From: Candidatus Saccharimonadota bacterium
Lineage (GTDB): Bacteria; Patescibacteriota; Saccharimonadia; Saccharimonadales; JAGQMS01
Reading direction: 5' to 3'
Length of the DNA stretch: 35,095 nt
NCBI GenBank assembly: GCA_020428535.1
Contig: JAGQMS010000004.1
Span: 1-35,095 of the forward strand
The notes beneath the pieces were generated by a model. It was not told where the DNA came from. It did not search any database and saw only the letters and a program-made list of their open reading frames with translations. Position 1 is the stretch's first letter. Each line of letters starts with the position of its first letter. Position numbers and translations under genes: made by a program. This document shows, piece after piece, positions 7,148 through 15,116 of the stretch.

Positions 7148-7176
7148 TTGCTTCTTATGCTTTTTTATGCTATAAT
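7148..7176 (+). promoter_or_regulatory. Promoter of the 7192 gene
   Basis: -35 TTGCTT (7148-7153) and -10 TATAAT (7171-7176) have 17-bp spacing, and TATGC before the -10 gives an extended TG. The predicted start near 7183 leaves an 8-9 base leader without a Shine-Dalgarno sequence. Confidence 0.65.
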
Positions 7177-7191
7177 AAGAATTATTAGTAT

Positions 7192-8379
7192 ATGTATAAT
7201 AACCCTGAGATAAAGAAACCAAAAGCCAGCCCAGTTATTGCGCCTGGGATAATAAATGGAGATACTGACTCCAATGATAAAATTCCTGAGCAAATAGTTG
7301 AAAAGAATATCCGAGGCTGGAAAGATGGTGTGCTGGATTCTCCTCAAATGACCACAGAATTGATGACAGGGATAATAGAGTTGCCTGAGTGGCTGGGTGG
7401 TGAGCAAATTGAGGCTGAAGCTTTCGATAGAACTCCTGCCCAAGAAAGAGTAATTTTATATCTCCTGGGTATCGATGAAGTAAAAGATGAAGCTCTTGAT
7501 GAGGCCTCGAAAGGGCCAAAGAATGATGGAGAGGGTCTACCATTAGACCAAAAACTAATGTTGGAGAAGCCTTCGCGAAGGATGAAGCTAATTATGCACG
7601 AACTTCATCCAAATACTAGAGAAATTGTAGGCTATGAGATAGCTGCAGTTCTCAGAGCGCTAGAGCCAGTGTATGAATTATTTAGAAATAGCAATACGAA
7701 CAACAACGAAGAAGTCTCAATATTTTTAAAACGTTACGAGAGTATTAGTAAAATGCTGGATGCCAAACTACAAATGCGTCACAGGAAGCAAGATCATGCT
7801 GAAGCACTAAGAAGACGAAATGATCGAAGGTCCACGCTGATCGATCCGCTCAAAGGAAAGATACCCATCCCTCCTTATTTTGGTAGTTCCACTGGTTATT
7901 TGGATAATCGACCAGAAAGTCCATATCATAGGAAACTACGAAGACAAAGGGACCTCGATAGAGAAAAGAAAGTATTAGAGAAACAAGAAGCTTTATTTGC
8001 TATGGAGAATCCCCCTATGCATTTAGAGATCCTCAAATGTTTGCTTGAGGGAAATATGCCAAATATAAATGACCAACGGGGAGCTATTGCAGCATTAGAT
8101 GCCATAGCAATGAGATACGATTATATTTGCCCAGGTCACGAAATAGCGGATAGTCTACTTTGCAGAGTAAGGGATACTGCAAGCTGGTTGCTGTCATTCA
8201 AATCGTTAGTTTCGAGCTCAGACACAGGTTCCGGTGCATACAGAGCTGCAGTTGAGTCACGAATGATGAGGGGTACCAGGGTTCGGCCAAGGCACACTAC
8301 TGGCGACCCACCACCAGAATCACCAGCTGAGAGAAAGATGACACCAGTCGTCCCTATAGATAATGAAATCGTAGACTAA
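7192..8379 (+). CDS. Soluble protein of unknown function
   Basis: I do not recognise this 395-residue protein. It has no membrane helix or signal peptide. A Pro/Asp-rich N-terminus (about 1-60) is followed by mainly helical segments, including a very basic stretch ([20 protein letters not shown]) and a charged coiled-coil-like helix ([20 protein letters not shown]). The tail is low in complexity and Pro-rich ([18 protein letters not shown]). Basic patches could bind nucleic acid, but that is a guess. It is transcribed against its neighbours from a good promoter. Its TAA shares four bases (CTAA) with the TAG of rpsR. It splits the usual ssb/rpsF/rpsR neighbourhood. Confidence 0.7.
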   Translation: MYNNPEIKKPKASPVIAPGIINGDTDSNDKIPEQIVEKNIRGWKDGVLDSPQMTTELMTGIIELPEWLGGEQIEAEAFDRTPAQERVILYLLGIDEVKDEALDEASKGPKNDGEGLPLDQKLMLEKPSRRMKLIMHELHPNTREIVGYEIAAVLRALEPVYELFRNSNTNNNEEVSIFLKRYESISKMLDAKLQMRHRKQDHAEALRRRNDRRSTLIDPLKGKIPIPPYFGSSTGYLDNRPESPYHRKLRRQRDLDREKKVLEKQEALFAMENPPMHLEILKCLLEGNMPNINDQRGAIAALDAIAMRYDYICPGHEIADSLLCRVRDTASWLLSFKSLVSSSDTGSGAYRAAVESRMMRGTRVRPRHTTGDPPPESPAERKMTPVVPIDNEIVD

Positions 8380-8582
8380 TTGTTTGCTACGAACGGCAGT
8401 AGTGCGATGTGACGAGCGCGCTTAATTGCTTTTGCTAAGCGTCGCTGTTGCATTTCAGTCAAGCCAGTTCGCTTGCGAACTTCGATTTGACCATATTGGT
8501 TTACAAATCTTTGCAAAGTTTTGACATCTTTATAGTCAAAGAATACTGAACCGGTACTTGCTCGTGTGATCTTCTTTGCCAT
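8376..8582 (-). CDS. rpsR: 30S ribosomal protein S18
   Basis: S18 is a small-subunit platform protein that pairs with S6. The sequence [20 protein letters not shown] then [29 protein letters not shown] is diagnostic. At 68 residues it is slightly short, with a reduced N-terminus, and no zinc-binding cysteines are present. It starts 2 bases after the rpsF stop, so the two are translated together from the promoter at 9023-9051. Its stop overlaps the stop of the convergent 7192 gene by four bases. Confidence 0.95.
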   Translation of the reverse strand: MAKKITRASTGSVFFDYKDVKTLQRFVNQYGQIEVRKRTGLTEMQQRRLAKAIKRARHIALLPFVANN

Positions 8583-8584
8583 GA

Positions 8585-8956
8585 TTATTTCTCCTCCTCT
8601 TCAGTCTCTTCTTTCTTTTCTTCCTGGACTTTGCGCTTTGCTTTGAAAGCTGCTGCTTTTGCTTCAGCACGTTCGTCTTCTTTAACGATCAAGAAGCGAA
8701 TTACTTCATCTGTAATATTTAAAGTAGCTTCAATTTTTTGAACTGAAGTAGACTCAACATCAAAAGTATAGAAAACATACACAGCGTGTTCATGACCCTT
8801 GACCGGATACGCAGTCTTTCGTTTGCCCCAGTTTTCGGTATCGGTCACTACCCCACCATTGTCGGTGATAACCTTTGTTACTTTTGCTTCAGATTTTTCT
8901 AGATCTATTTCAAGATCAGGGTGATATAGCACCGCTAATTCGTAGGTACTTTTCAT
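8585..8956 (-). CDS. rpsF: 30S ribosomal protein S6
   Basis: S6 binds the 16S rRNA platform with S18. [22 protein letters not shown], then [20 protein letters not shown] and [10 protein letters not shown] are family signatures (each shown in part). The C-terminal 25 residues are Lys/Glu-rich ([19 protein letters not shown]), an acidic tail reminiscent of the Glu tails added by RimK in other bacteria but encoded here. The start has a GAGGAA Shine-Dalgarno sequence. The leader of about 60 nt contains a small GGG/CCC hairpin that might serve S6:S18 feedback, although I cannot match it to the known S6:S18 motif. Confidence 0.95.
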   Translation of the reverse strand: MKSTYELAVLYHPDLEIDLEKSEAKVTKVITDNGGVVTDTENWGKRKTAYPVKGHEHAVYVFYTFDVESTSVQKIEATLNITDEVIRFLIVKEDERAEAKAAAFKAKRKVQEEKKEETEEEEK

Positions 8957-9022
8957 TTAGAGTATTCCTCTCTGGTTAATAGCCAAGGGTCATTTGCCCA
9001 AAGCCGAGTTATTGATTAGATT

Positions 9023-9051
9023 ATTTTAGAGCATATCACCCCTGTTGTCAA
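9023..9051 (-). promoter_or_regulatory. Promoter of rpsF-rpsR
   Basis: Minus strand: perfect -35 TTGACA (9046-9051), 17 bp, -10 TAAAAT (9023-9028). Predicted start near 9016, leaving a leader of about 60 nt. It is divergent from, and 7 bp away from, the promoter of the large RNA. Confidence 0.8.
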
Positions 9052-9058
9052 GACATAT

Positions 9059-9087
9059 TTGCAAACATGGCTCATTTAGTGTAAAAT
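9059..9087 (+). promoter_or_regulatory. Promoter of the large structured RNA
   Basis: -35 TTGCAA (9059-9064), 17 bp, -10 TAAAAT (9082-9087). Transcription would begin near 9094, just before the first hairpin. Confidence 0.7.
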
Positions 9088-9093
9088 CTGCAT

Positions 9094-9668
9094 ATTCCAT
9101 TCAAGGTTGAGCGCAAGCTCCCTAGAAGTTGGATGAGGTGTTAACAAGAAGTTGAATACATAACGTTCAGTAGTTATCTTCCGCCATAGAATGTGGTCAA
9201 AGACAACTACTGAACGCGTCGTAAACACACCCTGGGCACGGCTCGCGAGGTGGATCAGGTGACATACGACGATAGCCGGCGAGAGTCGGTAAGGATGCTT
9301 GTGGTGAGAGGTGGGTCCGAAACTGTCTCAATGCATCCACCCCCTCCGAAGGCAACTTCAGAGGGGGACCACCGCTTCTGCTTGTGGCCTTCAAAGCTAC
9401 GAGCTCATGCCAGCAGGGTGAGATTCGCCTCCTGCCTCCTAGAAGAGGTTAGAACCTCAGCTCAACCCTGCTGGCACCTTCTCTTCGTGCAGTAATGCAT
9501 GAAGAATACATCTCCCGGGTCCCGCCCCCGGGAGAAATGCACAGGGCGGGATCCGCCGCCCGTGTCTGTGCCGGGTGCCCGGGGGAAACCCCGGGCCACC
9601 TAGCACACAATCAACTTCTCTAATACACCAATAAGCCCCGTTGAGCTTTCGCTCCGGGGCTTTTTGCA
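9094..9668 (+). ncRNA. Large ornate structured RNA, unassigned class
   Basis: This 750-base gene-free stretch has a promoter, dense stems and an intrinsic terminator, and it is far richer in G+C than its surroundings. Visible helices: a 5' hairpin with a GCAA tetraloop (9105-9135); a long-range enclosing helix, 9137-9141 with 9625-9629 and 9147-9155 with 9611-9619 (AGAAGTTGA/TCAACTTCT); 9164-9175 with 9205-9216 (12 perfect pairs); 9217-9223 with 9265-9271; 9276-9289 with a GAGA loop; 9293-9298 with 9333-9338; 9340-9346 with 9361-9367; 9409-9419 with 9465-9475 (11 pairs); 9482-9490 with 9497-9505; 9512-9519 with 9527-9534; 9544-9549 with 9556-9561; 9568-9608 ending in a CCCGGGG-GAAA-CCCCGGG hairpin. 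RNase P, tmRNA, SRP and 6S signatures are absent. Open frames across it look spurious. Confidence 0.75.
9633..9665 (+). terminator. Intrinsic terminator of the large RNA
   Basis: AAGCCCCG (9633-9640) pairs with CGGGGCTT (9655-9662). An inner GAGC/GCTC stem closes a TTTC loop, and the T-run is at 9661-9665. On the other strand it could weakly terminate the ftsK operon. Confidence 0.85.
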
Positions 9669-9709
9669 TTTATACGATACTAATCATCGGTTGTTTTTGG
9701 TTCGCCCCA

Positions 9710-10372
9710 CTATGAATAGCTAGTCATGTCAATTTCAAGTTCATCAAGCGCATCGTGTATTTCAGACATCTGCTGAGGCGTGAGCATATCAACTCCAGAA
9801 GAAGTACCAACCTGGGAATGATAGTAAGCTATAGCTTCAGGAACATTAAAATCTCCAACTTGAGAATGCTGGATACTATCTAGGCCGCTTTTTGTAAGGA
9901 TTAGCGATGGCATTTCAGGGACTAACAGCACCATATACATTTTCTCTAATACATCTTCGGTTTCTTCTTTAGGGTGCATATAGAGCCATACACCCACTGT
10001 GCCTTCATTCTTAACGATGTTGTTAATCTCTAAAATCTGCAGTTCATCACCATCTCCCACCCCACTAATAACGAATCCCGGGGAAAATGTCTCGATATGC
10101 CACTCCGGGCCTTCTACAATATCCTCAATATCTTCTAATATATTACTGTGAGCACCTTGATTTGCCAGTGAGTCCTGGAATTCATCAAGATGCTGTCTCA
10201 TTTCATCAGCCTTTCGAACTGCATTAGTGAAACACAGCATACTCATCATAGCCCTGGCCTGTTCGTAACTTAAAGGTACTTGGTCAGCTCCTAAGTTGGG
10301 CAAATACTTTGAAACAATACTTATTTCTGCAGCCTCATCATCCCCACCCAGAGGCTTAGATTCATGAGTCAT
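9710..10372 (-). CDS. Acidic soluble protein downstream of ftsK, unknown
   Basis: The 220-residue, acidic protein has no membrane segment. A helical N-terminal half (QARAMMSMLCFTNAVRKADE, QHLDEFQDSLANQG) precedes a probable beta-rich part (FSPGFVISGVGDGDELQILE, then GVWLYMHPKEETEDVLEKMY). No family is recognised. It begins 6 bases after the ftsK stop, so it is almost certainly co-transcribed with ftsK. A link to chromosome segregation or division is only an operon-based guess. Its transcript converges on the large RNA. Confidence 0.7.
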   Translation of the reverse strand: MTHESKPLGGDDEAAEISIVSKYLPNLGADQVPLSYEQARAMMSMLCFTNAVRKADEMRQHLDEFQDSLANQGAHSNILEDIEDIVEGPEWHIETFSPGFVISGVGDGDELQILEINNIVKNEGTVGVWLYMHPKEETEDVLEKMYMVLLVPEMPSLILTKSGLDSIQHSQVGDFNVPEAIAYYHSQVGTSSGVDMLTPQQMSEIHDALDELEIDMTSYS

Positions 10373-10378
10373 TGCTTG

Positions 10379-12628
10379 CTACGCCTCATCTGGCATGTCG
10401 TCGTAGACTTCGCCAGTCGAATCAGAGCCACCGAACACATCATCCATACTCGAGACCAATACGTCTCTTGGTTTTGAGCCGTCTGCCGGACCAACGATCC
10501 CACGCTCCTCCATCTCTTCGATAATTCTGGCAGCACGTGAGTAGCCGATTCGGAGTCTACGCTGAAGATAGCTCGTCGATGCCTTACCACCTTCAATTAC
10601 GCAGCGTACTGCGTCACGGAACATGTCTTCATCTGCATCCAAGCCCGCCCTGTCATGTCCACCATCGACAACAAGACCACCCTTGCCGTTAAATTGCACT
10701 GGCTGGCTAACAACTTCGTCGTCATATTGTGGCGGTCTTTGATCACGCAAGAAATCACATACTTTTCCTGTTTCATCATCTGAAATAAAGGCACCCTGGA
10801 CACGAATCGGCTTAGGCATTTCGCTTGTGACATAGAGCATGTCTCCCATTCCTAGAAGTTTTTCAGCACCCTGCCCATCAATGATAGTTCGAGAGTCCAC
10901 CTGGCTAGCAACCGTGAATGCTATTCGAGCTGGGATATTGGCCTTAATCAGACCGGTAATAACGTCAACCGATGGCCGCTGAGTTGCTAGAACTAAGTGA
11001 ATCCCGGCAGCGCGCGCTTTTTGGGCAATGCGTACTATCAAGGCTTCTACATCACGAGCAGCCATCATCATAAGATCGGCAAGCTCGTCGATTACTATCA
11101 CAATATATGGCATTTTTTCATCTTGAGTTATAAGGTTATATTCGGCAATATTGCGCTTACCAACCTCTGCAAAAGTTCTCAATCGACGCTCCATTTCAGC
11201 TACCGCCCACTTCAAAGCAGAGATACATTTTTCTGGCTCAGTAATAACTGGAGTCAACAAATGAGGAATATCATTATAAGGAGTGAACTCAACTTGTTTT
11301 GGGTCGACAAGAATTAATTTTAGTTGGCTAGGGCTATTTTTGTAGACTAAACTAGTTAACAAAGTGTTCATCATTGCGGACTTACCAGAACCTGTTTGAC
11401 CAGCAATAAGTAGATGGGGCATCTTAGAGAGGTTACCCACAACTGCCGTCCCAGCAATGTCTTTGCCGATAGCAAAACCAATAGGATCCTTATTATCTCG
11501 CCAATCACGACTCATCAAAACACTAGAAGCTCGAACAAGTGCAGGCCGTATATTTGGCACTTCAATTCCAACAGCTTTTTTACCAGGAATGGGTGCTTCG
11601 ATTCTAAGGCTTTGGGCACCTAGGTCAAGTGCGATATTACTTTCTAGAGCAGTAATTTTTGTCAGCCTAACACCCGTTGGTGGCTTCAAAGTGAATTGTG
11701 TAACTCTCGGCCCAACATTTGCCCCCTCCATCTCTACTTCTATATTGAAATGAGCTAAAGTTTGTTGAATTATGTCGGCATTCCCCTGCACATCACCAGC
11801 ATCAGCTTTGTCTTGCTTTTGGTTTAGCAAATCCATGCCCGGCAACTTCCAATTTGGATCGTCGGCAATAGTTAATGCTTCGTGGCTTTCATGAATTGTT
11901 AGCTCTTTAGCTGTATTTTTTAAAGAGCCATGGCGAATGGTTAATTCTTCCTTGGTTTGCTCCTGCTCGCCCGATTCACCTTTTTTGTGATGGATAATAG
12001 GCACAGCTTCATTGACAGCCAACGCATGAGCTTTGTGCTTTAGCGCAGCTAGATCTTCGTTTTCTTCTTCCTTCTTCTTGAATAATTTCTTTATCACGTT
12101 GAAAAGCCAAACAAAAAACTTTTTCGGAGTGACGCTAAATGAGAACAGCAATGAAACGAACATTAGAACTATCAACAAAACAAAGCCCGTAGTGCTATCC
12201 AAAAAACCTAGGAGCAAAGACGAAATAAAGTGACCGATCTGGCCTCCATACAGACCCTCAGCAGCCGCTTGAGATGCTTCTGAGCGATCAACAAAAATGT
12301 GCAAGATTCCGGCGAGGAGAGCTGGTGTCATCAACGAACTAATTAATTTCCCGAAAGGAACGGTATTGCCTTCTGTGCGAAATTTCATAATTGCGATATA
12401 ACCGAGAGTAAACGGCAAAAAGTACGCAGCCATACCGACAAGCCAGCTGGCTTTTTCGAAGAACCATTGTGGGAAAGCTCCGCCTGTTCCTAATCCACCG
12501 AGCATGAGAAATATTGCTAAGACAATTAGAAGGAATGCATAAACCTGCTTCCAAAATGGCGAAACCTTTTTTGGCTCGTCGCTACCCTTCTTACTTTTTG
12601 GCGGTCGCCCGCGTCGTTTTTTTGCCAT
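10379..12628 (-). CDS. ftsK: DNA translocase FtsK/SpoIIIE
   Basis: FtsK pumps chromosomal DNA through the closing division septum. A Lys/Arg-rich N-terminus (1-22) precedes four hydrophobic helices between about residues 27 and 168. A charged linker follows, then the motor: Walker A GQTGSGKS at 410-417 and Walker B IVIVIDELADL at about 509-519. The signature RPSVDVITGLIKANIPARIA and the C-terminal gamma winged helix (about 660-735; YLQRRLRIGYSRAARIIEEM) that reads KOPS-type sequences are also present. Length 749 is typical of the short SpoIIIE form. It has its own promoter and a leader of about 46 nt. Confidence 0.95.
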   Translation of the reverse strand: MAKKRRGRPPKSKKGSDEPKKVSPFWKQVYAFLLIVLAIFLMLGGLGTGGAFPQWFFEKASWLVGMAAYFLPFTLGYIAIMKFRTEGNTVPFGKLISSLMTPALLAGILHIFVDRSEASQAAAEGLYGGQIGHFISSLLLGFLDSTTGFVLLIVLMFVSLLFSFSVTPKKFFVWLFNVIKKLFKKKEEENEDLAALKHKAHALAVNEAVPIIHHKKGESGEQEQTKEELTIRHGSLKNTAKELTIHESHEALTIADDPNWKLPGMDLLNQKQDKADAGDVQGNADIIQQTLAHFNIEVEMEGANVGPRVTQFTLKPPTGVRLTKITALESNIALDLGAQSLRIEAPIPGKKAVGIEVPNIRPALVRASSVLMSRDWRDNKDPIGFAIGKDIAGTAVVGNLSKMPHLLIAGQTGSGKSAMMNTLLTSLVYKNSPSQLKLILVDPKQVEFTPYNDIPHLLTPVITEPEKCISALKWAVAEMERRLRTFAEVGKRNIAEYNLITQDEKMPYIVIVIDELADLMMMAARDVEALIVRIAQKARAAGIHLVLATQRPSVDVITGLIKANIPARIAFTVASQVDSRTIIDGQGAEKLLGMGDMLYVTSEMPKPIRVQGAFISDDETGKVCDFLRDQRPPQYDDEVVSQPVQFNGKGGLVVDGGHDRAGLDADEDMFRDAVRCVIEGGKASTSYLQRRLRIGYSRAARIIEEMEERGIVGPADGSKPRDVLVSSMDDVFGGSDSTGEVYDDMPDEA

Positions 12629-12680
12629 GATTAATACCTGTTTATTTTACACCTTAAAGGAAATAGGCGTAAGTAGTATT

Positions 12681-12709
12681 ATTGTAGCACATTTTACAGC
12701 GGTTGTCTA
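12681..12709 (-). promoter_or_regulatory. Promoter of ftsK
   Basis: Minus strand: -35 TAGACA (12704-12709), 17 bp, -10 TACAAT (12681-12686), with an extended TG before the -10. Predicted start near 12674. Confidence 0.65.
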
Positions 12710-12738
12710 GATATGCTCATGCTTAATTCCACTGAAAA

Positions 12739-12798
12739 GTGCCGCTATATTTGGATACGCTACTAGGTGCCGTGTACGTTTATCGACCGATGCGTACT
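12739..12798. repeat. 60-bp direct repeat, copy A
   Basis: It matches 12877-12936 at 56 of 60 positions, with a 138-bp offset. It carries only the left half of the structured element found at copy B. A shorter CCGTTAAGT motif follows it and also precedes copy B. Confidence 0.8.
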
Positions 12799-12876
12799 GC
12801 CGTTAAGTTTGCTCTAGGAATGCTGGAGTGCAAGGCGACGTATATTAGCAAACCGACCTTTTCTTAACACCGTTAA

Positions 12877-12936
12877 GTGCCACTATATTTGGATACGCTA
12901 CTAGGCGCTGTGTACGTTTATCGACCGAGGCGTACT
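12877..12936. repeat. 60-bp direct repeat, copy B
   Basis: It is the second copy of the 60-bp unit. It forms the 5' half of the nested stem structure at 12877-13000. Confidence 0.8.
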
Positions 12937-13000
12937 TAAAGGTACGTTGAGGGAGAGAAATGAGCACATCAACGACGTAGCGTGCCGAAGATAGTGGCAC
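12877..13000. other. Candidate structured RNA or DNA element between rnj and ftsK
   Basis: GTGCCACTAT (12877-12886) pairs perfectly with ATAGTGGCAC (12991-13000). Inside it ACGCTAC (12895-12901) pairs with GTAGCGT (12977-12983). Two hairpins lie within: 12912-12916 with 12931-12935, and 12945-12950 with 12969-12974. This gives a three-way-junction fold. The strand is unknown. On the minus strand it would be the 3' untranslated region of rnj. No promoter or U-run terminator of its own is evident. Together with copy A it accounts for most of the 388-bp gene-free gap at 12629-13016. Confidence 0.5.
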
Positions 13001-13016
13001 GTTCTAAAACGAATAG

Positions 13017-15086
13017 TTAATCGGGCTGGTCGGCACCAAGAAGCTTAGCCCGCATCTCCTGGAAACGCTTCTGTTGATCAGCTTTTTGTTCTTCTTCGCT
13101 TTTTGCAACTTGTTTGCCATTCCCATTCTGGGCGTTCTGCTGTTCGGTTTTACCACCAACGACATTTACAACCGGGATTACAATTGGTGTCCGTCCAGTT
13201 TCATCATAGAGAAAATGCGTAACATGATCTTTGATTTCGGCTTTGAAACGATCAAGGTCAATTCGCTTGAAACGTTGCAAGACGGCTCTGCGTAGTTCGG
13301 CGCGGAAGCGAGTCATTAGCTCTTCGTTATCTCGGATATAGATAAAGCCACGCGTAACGATATCTGGGCTGGTCAATAGCTGACCGCTCTTTCGGTCGAC
13401 TGTCAAAATAACCGCCACAAGCCCGGACTCGCTAAGCATAATACGGTCTTTAACTACAACGTTGCTTACTGGGTTGCCTGACTGGTCGACTAGAACACTA
13501 CCATGTGGAACTTGGCCAATGTATTCACATTTTTCTTGAGTCAGATGGAAGCTGTCTCCGTTTTCAGCCATAAATGTATTGTTGCGAGGGATGCCCTCTT
13601 CAATCGCTAGGTCGAAGTGCAATTTGCGGTTGTGTGGACCAGCATAGATTGGGATCATAAACTTTGGTTTTATGTAGCGAATCATATCGCGATGCTCGCC
13701 TCGGTAGCCGTGACCACCAACGTGCAGAAGGCCAGTATTGTAAACATCATGGTCTTTATTGCTGTAATAAAACGCGCCAAGTCGCACTATGTCATTACCA
13801 ATTTGCTGATAACTCAACTCGTTGCCCGGGATTGGGTTAGAACTTACAACTACTGTGTCACCTTCTTTAATCTTGATGTGTTTGTGTTCGCCAATGCTCA
13901 TGCGTTGGAGTGCTGAACCCGGCTCACCCTGACCACCCGTTAGGATGACTAAAACTTGATTGTCAGGGATATTAGGCATCTCGCGCATAGGCAAAACGAA
14001 ACCTTTGGGGATCTTGAGTAGGCCTTGGCGAACGGCAATCTCGGCATAGCTCATCATAGAACGACCATCAAGCGCAACTCTTCGCCCTGCTGCTACGGCC
14101 GCATTCACGATCATTTGAACTCGGTTCATGTTGGAGCTAAAAATCGCTACAAAAACACGACCCGAAGCATTGTTGATGACATCATGGAAGTTTTGTTGGA
14201 GGGTGTGCTCGGTAAGAGTACGACCTTCAACATTTGAATAGGTACTTTCACTCATTAGCAGTAGGACACCTTCATCACCGAGTTGCTTGAGCCGATCGAT
14301 ATCGCTCGGCATAGCGTCAAGTGGCTCTGGGTCTAGACGGAAGTCACCGGTGTTGATAATCTTACCAACTGGTGTATCTACGACGATACAGTTGCTTTCA
14401 GGGATAGAGTGCGTGATGCGAACCAATTCGATGAAAAACACACCAAGCTTTAGTTTCTCGTGATTATCAAGATTCATAATTACGGTGCTTGGCTTATACT
14501 CTAGCCCAGTATCGGCGGCAGCGTTTTCAAAGCTTTGTTCGATTACGCCAATTGAATATCTAGAGCCGTAAATCGGTGCAGGATATTTAGGCACGATGTG
14601 CTTAAGAGCGCCGATGTGGTCAAGGTGGCCGTGGCTGATCACATAGCCTCGGATCTTGTGTTTGATCTGCTCTAGGTAGGCAGTGTCAGGGATGGAATAG
14701 TTTACCCCCGGCAACTCTAACCCGAGGTTGAAGCCGCAGTCCAAAATTAGTGCATCGTCGCCGAACTCAACGACTTGCATATTTTTTTCGCCGATTCCGT
14801 CTTGACCGCCCAAGAATGTCACGCGAAGTTTATTTTTGTCGTCACTAATGACATTGGCTCGGTGTTCGAGCGGTTTATTCTCGGCGTCAAGATGCCCACT
14901 AGCAAGCTTTGTTGCCATTTCTGAGTTTCGGCGTTGAGCACGAATTGCCTCGCCACGCGATGTGCTCATTTGCTTAGATTGAGGGTTATTTGACCGCTGA
15001 TTTTGTGGTCGAGAATTATTGTTCCGACCACCATTTGGTCTTTGGCGACCTTTTTGACCTTTATTGTTATTTGATCTGTTATCCAT
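13017..15086 (-). CDS. rnj: Ribonuclease J
   Basis: RNase J is a metallo-beta-lactamase/beta-CASP nuclease with 5'-3' exonuclease and endonuclease activity, central to mRNA decay where RNase E is absent. A disordered Asn/Gly/Gln/Arg-rich N-terminal extension (about 1-75) precedes the zinc motif HGHLDHIG at 152-159. NTGDFRLDPEP and HVGGHGYRGEHRDMIRYIKP (beta-CASP and motif C) and the C-terminal domain follow. At 689 residues it is longer than the usual ~555, the excess being the N-terminal tail and a Gln/Asn/Lys-rich insert near the C-terminus. The tail probably binds RNA. It follows the uracil glycosylase gene by 30 bases. Confidence 0.95.
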   Translation of the reverse strand: MDNRSNNNKGQKGRQRPNGGRNNNSRPQNQRSNNPQSKQMSTSRGEAIRAQRRNSEMATKLASGHLDAENKPLEHRANVISDDKNKLRVTFLGGQDGIGEKNMQVVEFGDDALILDCGFNLGLELPGVNYSIPDTAYLEQIKHKIRGYVISHGHLDHIGALKHIVPKYPAPIYGSRYSIGVIEQSFENAAADTGLEYKPSTVIMNLDNHEKLKLGVFFIELVRITHSIPESNCIVVDTPVGKIINTGDFRLDPEPLDAMPSDIDRLKQLGDEGVLLLMSESTYSNVEGRTLTEHTLQQNFHDVINNASGRVFVAIFSSNMNRVQMIVNAAVAAGRRVALDGRSMMSYAEIAVRQGLLKIPKGFVLPMREMPNIPDNQVLVILTGGQGEPGSALQRMSIGEHKHIKIKEGDTVVVSSNPIPGNELSYQQIGNDIVRLGAFYYSNKDHDVYNTGLLHVGGHGYRGEHRDMIRYIKPKFMIPIYAGPHNRKLHFDLAIEEGIPRNNTFMAENGDSFHLTQEKCEYIGQVPHGSVLVDQSGNPVSNVVVKDRIMLSESGLVAVILTVDRKSGQLLTSPDIVTRGFIYIRDNEELMTRFRAELRRAVLQRFKRIDLDRFKAEIKDHVTHFLYDETGRTPIVIPVVNVVGGKTEQQNAQNGNGKQVAKSEEEQKADQQKRFQEMRAKLLGADQPD

Positions 15087-15116
15087 AATTTTATTGAATA
15101 TTTCCTTTAATTCTTA

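Noticed and set aside
9094-9668. RNase P RNA or tmRNA as identity of the large RNA
   Set aside because: The universally conserved RNase P core strings and the tmRNA tRNA-like ends and tag-ORF pattern are not present on either strand.
9197-9669. Three open frames of 65-81 codons on both strands within the GC-rich region after rpsF
   Set aside because: They are Pro/Arg/Cys-rich, overlap each other on opposite strands and run through perfect hairpins. The region is explained by RNA structure, promoter and terminator.
11457-11753. 98-codon plus-strand frame inside ftsK
   Set aside because: It is antisense to the conserved FtsK motor domain and is a codon shadow without its own signals.
12739-12936. 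CRISPR array from the repeated 60-bp unit
   Set aside because: There are only two copies, with 78 bp between them, no spacer regularity and no cas genes.
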